Shown here piece after piece: positions 26,236 to 35,212 of a stretch of DNA of 64,000 nucleotides. The notes beneath the pieces were generated by a model, which worked only from the letters and a program-made list of their open reading frames with translations, ran no database searches and was not told the origin of the DNA. A program made the position numbers and the translations under genes. Source of the DNA: Bizionia paragorgiae (GTDB lineage: Bacteria > Bacteroidota > Bacteroidia > Flavobacteriales > Flavobacteriaceae); assembly GCF_900107625.1 (NCBI RefSeq), contig NZ_FNQK01000003.1, forward strand, positions 150,643 through 214,642, read 5' to 3'. Numbering within the stretch: the first letter of the stretch is position 1; each line of letters begins with the position of its first letter.

Positions 26236-26715
26236 CCTTGAGTCTTGAGCCTTTAGCTATGAGTTGGATTTTGAGAACTATACTTAATATGATTTAGCAT
26301 TATGAAATTTGAAAGTAACTATCATTTTAGTTTTGAGAATTTAATTGTATATCAGAAAGCAATCGCTTTTGGTGAGATTATTAATGAATTGGTTGAAACC
26401 TTTCCACATAAAGAAACCTTTAGATTAACCTCTCAGTTTTCTAGAGCCGCAGACTCAATAGCTGCTAATATTTCTGAAGGTTCTGCTAGTACGGATGCCA
26501 ATTTTAATAGATATCTTAAAATGGCTTGGGATAGCAGTCATGAATGTGTGACTTGGAATACAAAAGCATATTTGAGAAAGTATATTTCTAAAGAGCAATA
26601 TGAATCAAATCGTGCATTATTGACTGAAATAGGAAAAATGATATCTTCGTTAAGAAGAAAACTAAATATTAAAAATTAATCAAGCTCATAGCTCATAGCT
26701 CACAGCTTATCACTT
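26236..26715 (+). mobile_element. IVS-like element 4: S23 gene between complementary heptamer arms
   Basis: The left arm (26238-26265) reads as seven-base units CTTGAGT, CTTGAGC, CTTTAGC, TATGAGT. The right arm (26682-26710) reads as AGCTCAT units: AAGCTCAT, AGCTCAT, AGCTCAC, AGCTTAT. AGCTATGAG (26255-26263) is the perfect complement of CTCATAGCT, which occurs twice on the right (26685-26693 and 26692-26700). The arm sequence is unrelated to elements 1-3. Confidence 0.5.
26302..26679 (+). CDS. Four-helix-bundle S23-type protein, copy 4
   Basis: A 125-residue protein related to copy 3 (FSFENLIVYQKAIAFGEIIN, FRLTSQFSRAADSIAANISE, GSASTDANFNRYLKMAWDSS, HECVTWNTKAYLRK) and more distantly to copies 1-2. 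It sits between the crotonase gene and paaY in sense orientation, with 66 bases before and 40 after. The family belongs to intervening-sequence and retroelement accessory proteins; no catabolic function is expected. Confidence 0.9.
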   Translation: MKFESNYHFSFENLIVYQKAIAFGEIINELVETFPHKETFRLTSQFSRAADSIAANISEGSASTDANFNRYLKMAWDSSHECVTWNTKAYLRKYISKEQYESNRALLTEIGKMISSLRRKLNIKN

Positions 26716-26719
26716 AAAC

Positions 26720-27319
26720 ATGATTTACAAATTCAAAGGCTACACACCTGTTGTACATGAAAGTAGTTTTGTACATCCCTTAGCCGCAGTTACTGGCAAT
26801 GTCATTATTGGAAAGAACTGTTACATCGGACCAGGCGCTGCCATTCGTGGTGATTGGGGACAAATTATCTTGGAAGACGGAGTGAATGTACAAGAAAACT
26901 GTACAGTCCATATGTTTCCAGGGAAATCTATTGTCTTAAAAGAAAGTGCTCATGTGGGGCATGGTGCTATAATTCATGGGGCTAACTTAGGTAGAAATTG
27001 CCTTATCGGAATGAATTCTGTTATTATGGATGATGCCGAAATAGGAGATGAATGCATTGTAGGAGCTATGGCCTTTGTAAAAGCAGAAACAAAAATTCCA
27101 AGGCGTAGTTTAGTAGTCGGCAATCCAGCGAAAGTAGTAAAAGAAGTGAGTGATGATATGATCTCTTGGAAAACTGCAGGCACCAAGTTATATCAGCAAT
27201 TACCTGCCGACTGTCACGAGACCCTAGAGGCTGTAGAACCTTTAAGAGAAGTTCCAAAAGACTTACCCAAGCAAGAGGATTTTTATAAAACGCTACAAGA
27301 TTTTAGAAAGAATAATTAA
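26720..27319 (+). CDS. paaY: Hexapeptide-repeat thioesterase PaaY (gamma-carbonic-anhydrase-like)
   Basis: 199 residues. A left-handed beta-helix of hexapeptide repeats (VTGNVIIGKNCYIGPGAAI, RGDWGQIILEDGVNVQENCT) with the metal-binding His set (CTVHMFPG, HVGHGAIIHG), then a C-terminal helix. PaaY hydrolyses dead-end CoA esters formed in phenylacetate catabolism, and the context supports this over carbonic anhydrase. It is 11 bases upstream of paaK. Confidence 0.9.
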   Translation: MIYKFKGYTPVVHESSFVHPLAAVTGNVIIGKNCYIGPGAAIRGDWGQIILEDGVNVQENCTVHMFPGKSIVLKESAHVGHGAIIHGANLGRNCLIGMNSVIMDDAEIGDECIVGAMAFVKAETKIPRRSLVVGNPAKVVKEVSDDMISWKTAGTKLYQQLPADCHETLEAVEPLREVPKDLPKQEDFYKTLQDFRKNN

Positions 27320-27330
27320 GACATCTCATC

Positions 27331-28671
27331 ATGTATAATAAAGAAATAGAAACGCTTCCTCTTGTAAAACTTAGGAAGCTGCAAAGCGAACTCTTGGTAA
27401 ACCTTGTAAATCGCGTATATAAAACAGTGCCATTTTATAAAGATCTATTTGATAAATCTGGTATCGATGTGTCATCGATAAAATCAATTGATGATATTCA
27501 TAAATTACCATTTACCAAAAAAACAGATTTAAGAGATCAATATCCCTTTGGGTTTTTAACAGTGCCCGAAACTCAGCTAGCGCGAATTCATTGCTCTAGT
27601 GGTACTACAGGGAAACCTACCGTAGTAGCATATACCAAGAAAGATTTAAATATTTTTTCTGAAGTGGCGGCGCGGTCATTGGCTGCAGGAGGTGCCAAAC
27701 CAGGAATGAAAATGCACAACAGTTATGGTTACGGATTATTTACCGGAGGTATAGGAATTCATTATGGAGCAGAACAATTAGGGATGTCTGTGGTTCCTGT
27801 TTCTGTGGGGATGACCGATAGGCAAATTACCCTATTACAAGATTTTAAACCGGAAGTTATTTGTTGTACACCGTCTTATGCGCAAACCATTGCAAGTGAA
27901 TTGGAAAAGCGAAACTTGAGTAAATCAGATATCAACTTAAAATATGCTATTCTTGGTGCCGAACCATGGACCGAAGCGATAAGAACAGATATAGAATCGT
28001 CGTTAGGTGTAAAAGCAACTAATATTTACGGTCTAAGTGAAATAATCGGACCTGGAGTTTCGCAAGAAGCTTGGGATGAACAAGGAACAGGAAGTTATGT
28101 TTGGGAAGATCATTTCTTTCCAGAAATTGTAGATAAAGATACGGGAGCACCTCTTCCTTACGGAGAGGAAGGCGTGCTTGTGTTTACGACACTTTCTAAA
28201 GAAGCGATGCCTTTTCTTAGATATTGGACAAACGATATTTGTAGTCTGTCGTACGATCATAGCACCTCTAGAACCCACATAAAAATGGGTAAATTAAAAG
28301 GTCGTGCCGATGATATGTTAATCATTCGAGGTGTGAATTTATTCCATACCCAAATTGAAGAAATCTTTACAGAATATACCGAACTAGCACCAAATTATCA
28401 GTTGGTGGTAACAAAACAAGGGCTTACAGATCAAGTAGAAGTAAAGGTGGAAACAAGTACTGATTTCCAAGTAAAAATAGGTTTAGGTAACGGATTTGTT
28501 AAAGATGACATTGTGAAGAATTCAGCGTTATTGGCAATGACAAATCAATTAAAAAAGAATATTAGAGATAAAGTTGGTTTAAGTATGCAGGTGACTTTAT
28601 GTTGTTGTGATTCCATTCCTAAAAGTGAAGGCGGAAAACTAAACCGAATAGTCGATTTACGCAGGTCTTAA
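27331..28671 (+). CDS. paaK: Phenylacetate--CoA ligase PaaK
   Basis: A 446-residue adenylate-forming enzyme that makes phenylacetyl-CoA, the entry step. The ATP loop is HCSSGTTGKPTVVAYTK. Other signatures are YGYGLFTGGIGIHYGAE, NIYGLSEIIGPGVSQE, and RADDMLIIRGVNLF at the hinge to the small C-terminal domain. It is the last gene of the cluster and is followed by a strong terminator. Confidence 0.96.
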   Translation: MYNKEIETLPLVKLRKLQSELLVNLVNRVYKTVPFYKDLFDKSGIDVSSIKSIDDIHKLPFTKKTDLRDQYPFGFLTVPETQLARIHCSSGTTGKPTVVAYTKKDLNIFSEVAARSLAAGGAKPGMKMHNSYGYGLFTGGIGIHYGAEQLGMSVVPVSVGMTDRQITLLQDFKPEVICCTPSYAQTIASELEKRNLSKSDINLKYAILGAEPWTEAIRTDIESSLGVKATNIYGLSEIIGPGVSQEAWDEQGTGSYVWEDHFFPEIVDKDTGAPLPYGEEGVLVFTTLSKEAMPFLRYWTNDICSLSYDHSTSRTHIKMGKLKGRADDMLIIRGVNLFHTQIEEIFTEYTELAPNYQLVVTKQGLTDQVEVKVETSTDFQVKIGLGNGFVKDDIVKNSALLAMTNQLKKNIRDKVGLSMQVTLCCCDSIPKSEGGKLNRIVDLRRS

Positions 28672-28705
28672 ATACCATCTATCTAACCTTCGAGATTAAT
28701 ACTAC

Positions 28706-28755
28706 TTAGCCTAAGTATGGAACACATGCCATTACTTAGGCTAATTTTATTTTGT
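28706..28755. terminator. Terminator between paaK and the lrp-type gene
   Basis: Perfect 12-bp stem TTAGCCTAAGTA (28706-28717) with TACTTAGGCTAA (28733-28744), 15-base loop, then TTTTATTTTG. It lies between convergent genes and may serve both. Confidence 0.8.
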
Positions 28756-28784
28756 TCTATTTGTAAAGCTTTTATACGGGGTAA

Positions 28785-29261
28785 TTATAGTAGACTACTA
28801 AGGTCTATTTCATTGGTTTCTTTATTGGTAGATAACGCAATTAAACTCTGCACATTACCTAAGTAAGGGAGTAGCGTGAGCTTAGAAATAATAAACGTTT
28901 CGTAGGCCTCAATATCTTCAACGACTAACTTTAATAAATAATCAAAATTACCACTAACACGATGGCATTCAATAACTTCTGGGAAGCTGTTGATTTGTGT
29001 GACAAATTTTTCTAAAAAACTTCGGGTGTGCCCTTGTAATGTGATGCCTATAAATACCGTCTGTTTTAACCCTATTTTTTTATTGTTTAAAACAGCAACA
29101 TATTTATTAATGTAACCCTCTTTTTCTAATTTTTTAATCCGCTCAAAGATTGGGGTTGTGGTCATACCCAGCTCATTAGCAATGCTTTTTGTTGTTCTGT
29201 TGCTGTTTTGTTGTAATAAAGCTAGAATCTGGGTGTCGATTTTATCTAAGCTGTTCGGCAT
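28785..29261 (-). CDS. Lrp/AsnC family transcriptional regulator
   Basis: 158 residues. The N-terminal helix-turn-helix is LDKIDTQILALLQQNSNRTT / KSIANELGMTTTPIFERIKK. The C-terminal AsnC/RAM ligand domain has FPEVIECHRVSGNFDYLLKL. It is divergent from the E2 / branched-chain aminotransferase / E1 locus (170-base gap). That position suggests it senses branched-chain amino acids and controls their breakdown. Confidence 0.92.
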   Translation of the reverse strand: MPNSLDKIDTQILALLQQNSNRTTKSIANELGMTTTPIFERIKKLEKEGYINKYVAVLNNKKIGLKQTVFIGITLQGHTRSFLEKFVTQINSFPEVIECHRVSGNFDYLLKLVVEDIEAYETFIISKLTLLPYLGNVQSLIALSTNKETNEIDLSSLL

Positions 29262-29431
29262 AGGAAAATTATTTTTTTATCTCTTTAAATAAGCAATAGA
29301 AAAGAAATTTACGCTAAAATACTGCTAATTTTTAGATTTATATTCTTTATTAGGTAAAGATGATGGGTTTTAACATTTGTCAGGCTTAAATTTTATTACT
29401 TTTATTTCTTTAACTAAATACCTTTTTAAGC

Positions 29432-30736
29432 TTGAAAAATTTTGAATTAAAAATGCCTAAAATGGGCGAAAGTATTTCCGAAGGAACAATCATTAATTGG
29501 TTAGTAGAAGAAGGCGATAGTTTTAATGAGGGTGATATTATTCTTGAAGTGGCAACGGATAAGGTGGATAACGAAGTTCCAGCTCCTGCGTCAGGAAAAT
29601 TAATTAAAACCCTTTTTCAAGCCAAAGATGTTGTGCCTGTAGGTACCGTTATCGCAACTTTAGAGCTTTCTGAAGCTGGATCAGTATCAAGCGACACACC
29701 AAAAGCAGTAGCTTCCGATAGCAAATCATCTAAACCCAAAAAACAAACCAAAAAACCTAAGGCAGCACCACAACCACAGGTGTCCACAGGTAGTTTTTCA
29801 ACGTCTAATACCAATACATTCTTTTCGCCCTTAGTGATTAAAATAGCGAAAGAACACCATGTCAGTTTTGAAGAATTAGCTCGTATTCCGGCAACAGGAA
29901 AAGACGACAGATTACGTAAAAGTGATATTTTTAATTATATCGAAGAAGGCCGTCCGTACAAATTTGCGCAGCCTATTACACAAGACCCTACAGCATATCG
30001 CATTCCGCAATTAAATTTTGATAAAGGTAAGGGTAAAGTCATCGAAATGGATAGAATGCGTCAAATGATCGCCGATCATATGGTGTATTCTAAACATACG
30101 TCACCTCATGTTACCGCTTATGTGGAAGCCGACTTAACGAATATGGTAAATTGGAGAAATGCTAATAAAGTAGCCTTCCAAGAAAAATATGGTGAGCGTT
30201 TAACGTTTACGCCTTTATTTGTAGAAGCTGTAGCGAAAGCAGTAAAAGATTTTCCGAATATTAATGCGTCTGTAGATGGTAATAATATCATTGTTAAAGA
30301 AGATATTAATATCGGTATGGCAACAGCACTTCCTAGTGGGAATTTAATTGTTCCGGTAGTGAAAAACGCGGATACTAAAGATTTAAAAACTATAGCGGCA
30401 AACGTTAACGAACTTGCAGGAAAAGCAAGAGAAAATAAGTTGGCAGGCGATGATATAAAAGGGAGCACGTTTACCATTTCTAATGTAGGAACCTTTGGTT
30501 CGGTTATGGGAACACCAATCATAAACCAACCGGAAGTAGCCATCCTGGCTTTGGGAATTATTAAAAAACGCCCGGAAGTAATCGAAACTGAAAATGGTGA
30601 CGAAATAGCTATTCGCAGTATGATGTACCTATCACTGTCATTCGACCACCGTGTTGTCGATGGCTTTTTAGGAGGTAGCTTCGTACGTCGCGTTGCCGAT
30701 TATTTCGAACAATTTGATACCAATAAAAAAATATAA
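29432..30736 (+). CDS. Dihydrolipoamide acyltransferase (E2) of a branched-chain 2-oxo acid dehydrogenase
   Basis: 434 residues. A lipoyl domain (1-76) with the modified Lys44 in VATDKVDNEV is followed by a Lys/Pro-rich linker, an E1/E3-binding domain (about 130-178, FFSPLVIKIAKEH) and the catalytic domain (about 205-430) with its active-site His in SFDHRVVDGF. TTG at 29432 is chosen as start because it restores the conserved FELKMPKMGES beginning; ATG at 29453 would truncate the first strand. The partner E1 is at 32062. No E3 gene is present in the window. Confidence 0.92.
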   Translation: MKNFELKMPKMGESISEGTIINWLVEEGDSFNEGDIILEVATDKVDNEVPAPASGKLIKTLFQAKDVVPVGTVIATLELSEAGSVSSDTPKAVASDSKSSKPKKQTKKPKAAPQPQVSTGSFSTSNTNTFFSPLVIKIAKEHHVSFEELARIPATGKDDRLRKSDIFNYIEEGRPYKFAQPITQDPTAYRIPQLNFDKGKGKVIEMDRMRQMIADHMVYSKHTSPHVTAYVEADLTNMVNWRNANKVAFQEKYGERLTFTPLFVEAVAKAVKDFPNINASVDGNNIIVKEDINIGMATALPSGNLIVPVVKNADTKDLKTIAANVNELAGKARENKLAGDDIKGSTFTISNVGTFGSVMGTPIINQPEVAILALGIIKKRPEVIETENGDEIAIRSMMYLSLSFDHRVVDGFLGGSFVRRVADYFEQFDTNKKI

Positions 30737-30783
30737 CACGTAAATTCTAATGATCAATTAGAATGAAAAAAATATAACTCATA

Positions 30784-31851
30784 ATGAAACATAATATAAG
30801 CATCACAAAAGTTACAGAATCTGGCGTTAAGAATTTAGATTTTAATAACATCCCTCTAGGGACGACTTTTACAGACCATATGTTTATCTGCGATTATAAT
30901 AATGGCGAATGGACAAACCCTAGAATAGAACCACTAAAAGCAATTCCTACACACCCTGCAGCTATGGCTTTACATTACGGTCAGGCTATTTTTGAAGGGA
31001 TGAAGGCTACAAAAGATGCCGACGGCAATCCAATTATTTTCCGTGCCGATAAAAATGCAGCACGATTAAATGCAAGTGCCGATCGAATGGGAATGCCGCA
31101 TTTTCCAGAAGATTTATTTGTCGAAGGTTTAAAAGCATTAGTATCTTTAGAGCGCAATTGGATCCCGCCATCAGAAGGGAGTGCTTTGTATCTAAGACCA
31201 TTTATGTATGCCGATGAAGCTTTTATTGGTATGCGTGCAGCAACTAGTTATAAGTTTATTATTATGGCATCTCCAGCGCAATCTCTATATAGTAAGCGCA
31301 TTAAATTATGGGCCGAAAAACAATACATTCGTGCCGCTCAAGGAGGTACAGGAGAGGCTAAAGCTGCCGGTAACTATGCCGCTGCAATTCGCCCAACCGA
31401 ATTAGCAAAAGCAAAAGGATATGACCAAGTATTATGGCTAGACGCTGTAGAACGTAAGTATATTCAAGAGGTAGGGACCATGAATATTTTCTTTAAAATT
31501 AATGGCGAATTTATCACTCCTAAACGTGATGGATCAATTTTAGATGGTATTACAAGACTAAGTGTAATTGCTATTTTAAGAGATAAAGGCTATGAAGTAA
31601 CGGAGCGTGCTATTACAATTAACGAAATTCAAGAGGCTTCAAAAAACGGGACTTTAGAAGAAGCTTTCGGTACAGGTACCGCCGTTGGTATCGCTTATAT
31701 TCAAGAAATTGGAGTTGGTGATGAGGTCGTTCATGTGTCAGACGAAAGCCCTGTAGGTTTAGAAGTCAACAATACATTAAATGCGATTAAAACGGGTCAG
31801 ACCGAAGATAAATTCAACTGGCTTATTACATTAAAAAAGGAATTGGTGTAA
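30784..31851 (+). CDS. ilvE: Branched-chain amino acid aminotransferase
   Basis: A 355-residue fold-IV PLP enzyme: ALHYGQAIFEGMKATKDADG, SALYLRPFMYADEAFIG, GEAKAAGNYAAAIRP and QEVGTMNIFFKI. The type II BCAT length and motifs are typical. It interconverts Leu/Ile/Val and their keto acids. Placed between the E2 and E1 genes of a keto-acid dehydrogenase, it supplies their substrates. Copy 3 of the dispersed repeat starts 8 bases after its stop. Confidence 0.94.
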   Translation: MKHNISITKVTESGVKNLDFNNIPLGTTFTDHMFICDYNNGEWTNPRIEPLKAIPTHPAAMALHYGQAIFEGMKATKDADGNPIIFRADKNAARLNASADRMGMPHFPEDLFVEGLKALVSLERNWIPPSEGSALYLRPFMYADEAFIGMRAATSYKFIIMASPAQSLYSKRIKLWAEKQYIRAAQGGTGEAKAAGNYAAAIRPTELAKAKGYDQVLWLDAVERKYIQEVGTMNIFFKINGEFITPKRDGSILDGITRLSVIAILRDKGYEVTERAITINEIQEASKNGTLEEAFGTGTAVGIAYIQEIGVGDEVVHVSDESPVGLEVNNTLNAIKTGQTEDKFNWLITLKKELV

Positions 31852-31859
31852 ACGATTTA

Positions 31860-31944
31860 GGGCGTTACCACAAGGGTCGCGCTTTCGGCAGTCGCTTCCC
31901 AATAAAAATTGGTAGAGCTCCAACAAAGCCTCAATCCCTAACGC
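31860..31944 (+). repeat. Dispersed 3'-UTR repeat, copy 3
   Basis: GGGCGTTACC…GGGTCGCGCTTTCGGCAGTC, an internal hairpin (TTCCCAAT…ATTGG), GAGCTCCAACAAAGCCTC and CCCTAACGC. It has the same layout and orientation as copies 1 and 4, just after ilvE. Confidence 0.8.
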
Positions 31945-32061
31945 AAAAAATAATAACCCGTCAGTAATAGTAAGTTTTAACACCACTAGAATAACTAAGG
32001 ACTTCTAAAATTAAAACTGAACTATTTACATAAATAGGCTAACCGACGAATTGATTATAAT

Positions 32062-34113
32062 ATGAAAAAAGATATTTTAGAAAAAGGATTTTTAAACCTT
32101 TGCACAGCCAAAGCCATGGCCGAGTTGTACGAAGCAAACTTTAAACAAGTTTCAAAATATGTGCACGCCACATCGCGCGGTCACGAAGCGATACAAATCG
32201 CTGTGGGTATGCAATTGTTACCTCAAGATTATGCCTTTCCATATTACAGAGACGATGCTATGTTATTATCGTTTGGTTTAAAACCTTACGATTTAATGTT
32301 GCAACTATTAGCAAAAAAAGACGATCCGTTTTCTGGTGGGCGTACTTATTATGCGCACCCGAGTTTAAAGGATGATGATAAGCCGAAAATTCCGCATCAG
32401 TCTTCCGCAACAGGAATGCAAGCTATTCCAGCTACAGGAGTAGCTATGGGGATGCAATATAAAGAGCTTCAGGGAATAGACGATAAAACTATAAAGGACT
32501 TGCCGTTTGTAGTGTGCTCTTTAGGGGATGCTTCAGTAACCGAAGGTGAAATCGCAGAAGCCTTTCAAATGGCAGCTTTAAAACAAATGCCAATTTTATT
32601 TTTAGTACAAGATAATGGCTGGGATATTTCTGCTAATGCAGCCGAAACCCGTGCCCAAGACGCCTTTGAATACGCGAAAGGATTTAAAGGTTTGGAAGCC
32701 ATTTCTATCGATGGTGCAAACTTTACAGAAAGTTACCAGGCCGTAGAAAAGGTGATAAAAACCATCCGTACCGAACGTCGTCCGTTTTTAGTCCACGCTA
32801 AAGTACCGCTATTAAATCATCATACTTCTGGTGTACGTATGGAGTGGTATCGCGATGATTTAGAAGAAGCAAAATCTAGAGATCCTTATCCAGTATTAAA
32901 GCAACAACTGTTAGATAATGGTTTTTCACAAAAAGATATTGATACTTTAGAAAAGACAGCAAAAGCTAATGTGCAAGCAGATTTTGAAAAGGCCTTATTA
33001 GCCGAAGATCCGAAACCTGAAGATTTATTTACAAACGATTTCGCACCGACACCAATTACCGAGGAGCATGGTGAACGGGCTCCTAAAGGAGCAGAAAAAG
33101 TGGTGATGGTGGATTGCGCTTTATTTGCTGTAGAAGAATTAATGAAAAAGCACAAAGAGTGTTTACTATACGGTCAAGATGTTGGTGGTCGCTTGGGAGG
33201 TGTGTTTAGAGAAGCAGCTACATTAGCTCAGAAATTTGGAGACGATCGTGTGTTTAATACCGCTATTCAAGAAGCCTTTATCGTGGGATCTACGGTAGGT
33301 ATGTCTGCAGTCGGATTAAAGCCAATCGTAGAGGTTCAGTTTGCTGATTATATTTGGCCAGGACTAAATCAGTTGTTTACAGAGGTAAGTAGAAGTTGCT
33401 ATTTAAGTAACGGTAAATGGCCAGTAAGCATGATTTTAAGAGTGCCTATTGGTGCTTATGGTAGTGGTGGACCTTACCATTCATCTTCTGTAGAAAGTGT
33501 GATTACTAATATTCGCGGTATTAAAATAGCTTATCCTAGTAATGGAGCCGATTTAAAAGGGCTTATAAAAGCAGCCTATTACGATCCAAATCCTGTTGTG
33601 ATTTTAGAGCATAAAGGGTTGTACTGGTCTAAAGTGCCAGGAACTCAAGGAGCGACATCTATAGAGCCTAGTGAAGACTATGTGTTGCCATTTGGTAAAG
33701 CATGGTTGTTGCAAGAAATATGGAAGCAAGACGATGTAGAGACTTTAACTGTAGTAACCTACGGAATGGGGGTGCATTGGGCCATGAATGCTAGTGAAGA
33801 GCTGGGGATGAAAGATCAAATTGAAGTCATCGATCTGCGTACCCTTTTCCCATTAGATGAAGAGACTGTTATGAAATCGGTTAAGAAAACAGGAAAGTGT
33901 TTAGTGGTTACCGAAGAGCCAAGTAATAATAGTTTTGCCAGAGCCTTGGCAGGAAAAATTCAGGAAGAATGTTTTAAATATTTGGACGCCCCTGTGATGA
34001 CGATCGGTAGTGAAAATATGCCGGCAATTCCTTTAAACTCTACTTTAGAACAAACCATGATCCCATCAACAGAAAAGATTAAAGCTAAAATAGAAAGTCT
34101 TTTTAATTATTAA
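32062..34113 (+). CDS. Branched-chain 2-oxo acid dehydrogenase E1, fused alpha and beta subunits
   Basis: 683 residues. The alpha half (about 1-330) carries the thiamine-diphosphate motif GDASVTEGEIAEAF…QDNGW and RDPYPVLKQQLLDNG. The beta half (about 345-683) has LYGQDVGGRLGGVFREA, TAIQEAFIVGSTVGM, YHSSSVESV and the C-terminal transketolase domain (VIDLRTLFPLD). Fused alpha-beta E1 proteins of this length are common in Bacteroidota. It works with the E2 at 29432 to decarboxylate branched-chain keto acids. Confidence 0.93.
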   Translation: MKKDILEKGFLNLCTAKAMAELYEANFKQVSKYVHATSRGHEAIQIAVGMQLLPQDYAFPYYRDDAMLLSFGLKPYDLMLQLLAKKDDPFSGGRTYYAHPSLKDDDKPKIPHQSSATGMQAIPATGVAMGMQYKELQGIDDKTIKDLPFVVCSLGDASVTEGEIAEAFQMAALKQMPILFLVQDNGWDISANAAETRAQDAFEYAKGFKGLEAISIDGANFTESYQAVEKVIKTIRTERRPFLVHAKVPLLNHHTSGVRMEWYRDDLEEAKSRDPYPVLKQQLLDNGFSQKDIDTLEKTAKANVQADFEKALLAEDPKPEDLFTNDFAPTPITEEHGERAPKGAEKVVMVDCALFAVEELMKKHKECLLYGQDVGGRLGGVFREAATLAQKFGDDRVFNTAIQEAFIVGSTVGMSAVGLKPIVEVQFADYIWPGLNQLFTEVSRSCYLSNGKWPVSMILRVPIGAYGSGGPYHSSSVESVITNIRGIKIAYPSNGADLKGLIKAAYYDPNPVVILEHKGLYWSKVPGTQGATSIEPSEDYVLPFGKAWLLQEIWKQDDVETLTVVTYGMGVHWAMNASEELGMKDQIEVIDLRTLFPLDEETVMKSVKKTGKCLVVTEEPSNNSFARALAGKIQEECFKYLDAPVMTIGSENMPAIPLNSTLEQTMIPSTEKIKAKIESLFNY

Positions 34114-34164
34114 AGGGTGTAGAAGAGAACAGAATGCTGTTTTACTTAAAAAAAAATACTTATT

Positions 34165-34196
34165 AAAGAGGAGCTTAACAGCTTCTCTTTTTTTTA
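34165..34196 (+). terminator. Terminator after the E1 gene
   Basis: AAAGAG(G)AGC … GCT(T)CTCTTT stem with a six-base loop and a T-run of eight. One mismatch interrupts the stem. Confidence 0.75.
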
Positions 34197-34344
34197 TGCA
34201 AACTCAGGGATTACAGATTTTTAATTCCGAACTTAACAATACAATGAGAATAGAACTAGGTTTTTAAGTGATTTGTTTTTTTTGTGATGTTATTAGTTTA
34301 CAATTAATTAGTATATTTAGAATAATTAATTAAAAATTATACAA

Positions 34345-34584
34345 ATGAAAAAAATAATTCACACAGTATTAGCATTATGTTTTATGACAGTCGCTTTTAC
34401 ATCATGTAGGGAAGAGAAAACTCAAAAAGAAGAGTTAATCGAAGAAATGCAAAATGAAGGAGCCGAGATAGATGTTAAAACAGATGGTGATGAAACCAAG
34501 ATAAAAATGGAAACCGAAGATAAAAAGGTGAAAATTAAAGAAGACGGAGAGGAAACTAAAATAAAAGTAAAGACGGATGATTAA
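34345..34584 (+). CDS. Small charged lipoprotein, unknown function
   Basis: 79 residues. A lipoprotein signal peptide ends in FTSC (Cys21). The mature part is almost wholly Lys/Glu/Asp/Thr, built from loose repeats of a D-G-[DE]-E-T-K-I-K type unit (VKTDGDETKIKMETEDK, then KIKEDGEETKIKVKTDD). Alternating charged and hydrophobic residues suggest a beta-strand repeat. I do not recognise a family. It is a single-gene unit with terminators on both sides. Confidence 0.75.
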   Translation: MKKIIHTVLALCFMTVAFTSCREEKTQKEELIEEMQNEGAEIDVKTDGDETKIKMETEDKKVKIKEDGEETKIKVKTDD

Positions 34585-34603
34585 TCCCCTTTAGACTAGT
34601 AAT

Positions 34604-34641
34604 AAAAAAGCGATTCAATTTAAAAATTGAATCGCTTTTTT
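34604..34641. terminator. Bidirectional terminator
   Basis: Perfect 18-bp inverted repeat (AAAAAAGCGATTCAATTT, 34604-34621; complement 34624-34641) between convergent genes. Confidence 0.9.
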
Positions 34642-34651
34642 TAATTGTTTA

Positions 34652-35197
34652 TTATTTTAATTCCGGTGGATATTTAGCTAGAATTTCAGCGACGAATTCG
34701 TTAATTCGGGCTTCCTTTTGCTCAACATTACTGCCGTTGCTTAAATAACCAGAACCTTTTCCTTGCCAAATAAGCTCTTTTTTATTGGCATCGATGAGGT
34801 CTATATATAAACTCCCCTGTGTTGAAGAGCTCACGGTGTTATGATGGTAATAAGGACTCCAGCCCCAACCGTAACCATACATTCCATAACCTCCGTTGTT
34901 GTACACGTTAACCTCTTGACGCGATTTTGTGAATATGCTAACAAGTAAATCGGGGGTTTCCGATTTTGTAAATCCCTTGGCTAGTAATTCAGATTCTATA
35001 GCTCTTAAAATTCTGCGTTTATCTAAGTCGCTAATTTCTGCTTTGTCAATACCTGGTTTAAAAAATGCAAACGACTTATAGGAATTAAAATCGGCATTTT
35101 TATCGTAATCTGACTGCACTCGCACCGAGCTACAAGAAGTAACTACTAAAGCAAGTAGTATTAAGGGTAGTGTTTTAATTAATTTCATCTCTTTCAA
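34652..35197 (-). CDS. DUF4136 domain lipoprotein
   Basis: 181 residues. The signal peptide ends in the lipobox VVTSC. A DUF4136 domain follows (VRVQSDYDKNADFNSYKSFA, RRILRAIESELLAKGF, DLLVSIFTKSRQ), with a Gly/Tyr-rich loop (YGMYGYGWGWSPYY) and a final GSLYIDLIDANKKELIWQG block. It is an envelope lipoprotein of unknown role. A second ATG at 35188 could be the true start. It is followed by a shared terminator. Confidence 0.88.
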   Translation of the reverse strand: MKEMKLIKTLPLILLALVVTSCSSVRVQSDYDKNADFNSYKSFAFFKPGIDKAEISDLDKRRILRAIESELLAKGFTKSETPDLLVSIFTKSRQEVNVYNNGGYGMYGYGWGWSPYYHHNTVSSSTQGSLYIDLIDANKKELIWQGKGSGYLSNGSNVEQKEARINEFVAEILAKYPPELK

Positions 35198-35212
35198 TTT
35201 TTTAGTTAGTAA

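Noticed and set aside
27066..27257. Antisense open frames inside paa and other genes
   Set aside because: Many exist on the opposite strand of strongly coding genes; none shows domain or start-site support.
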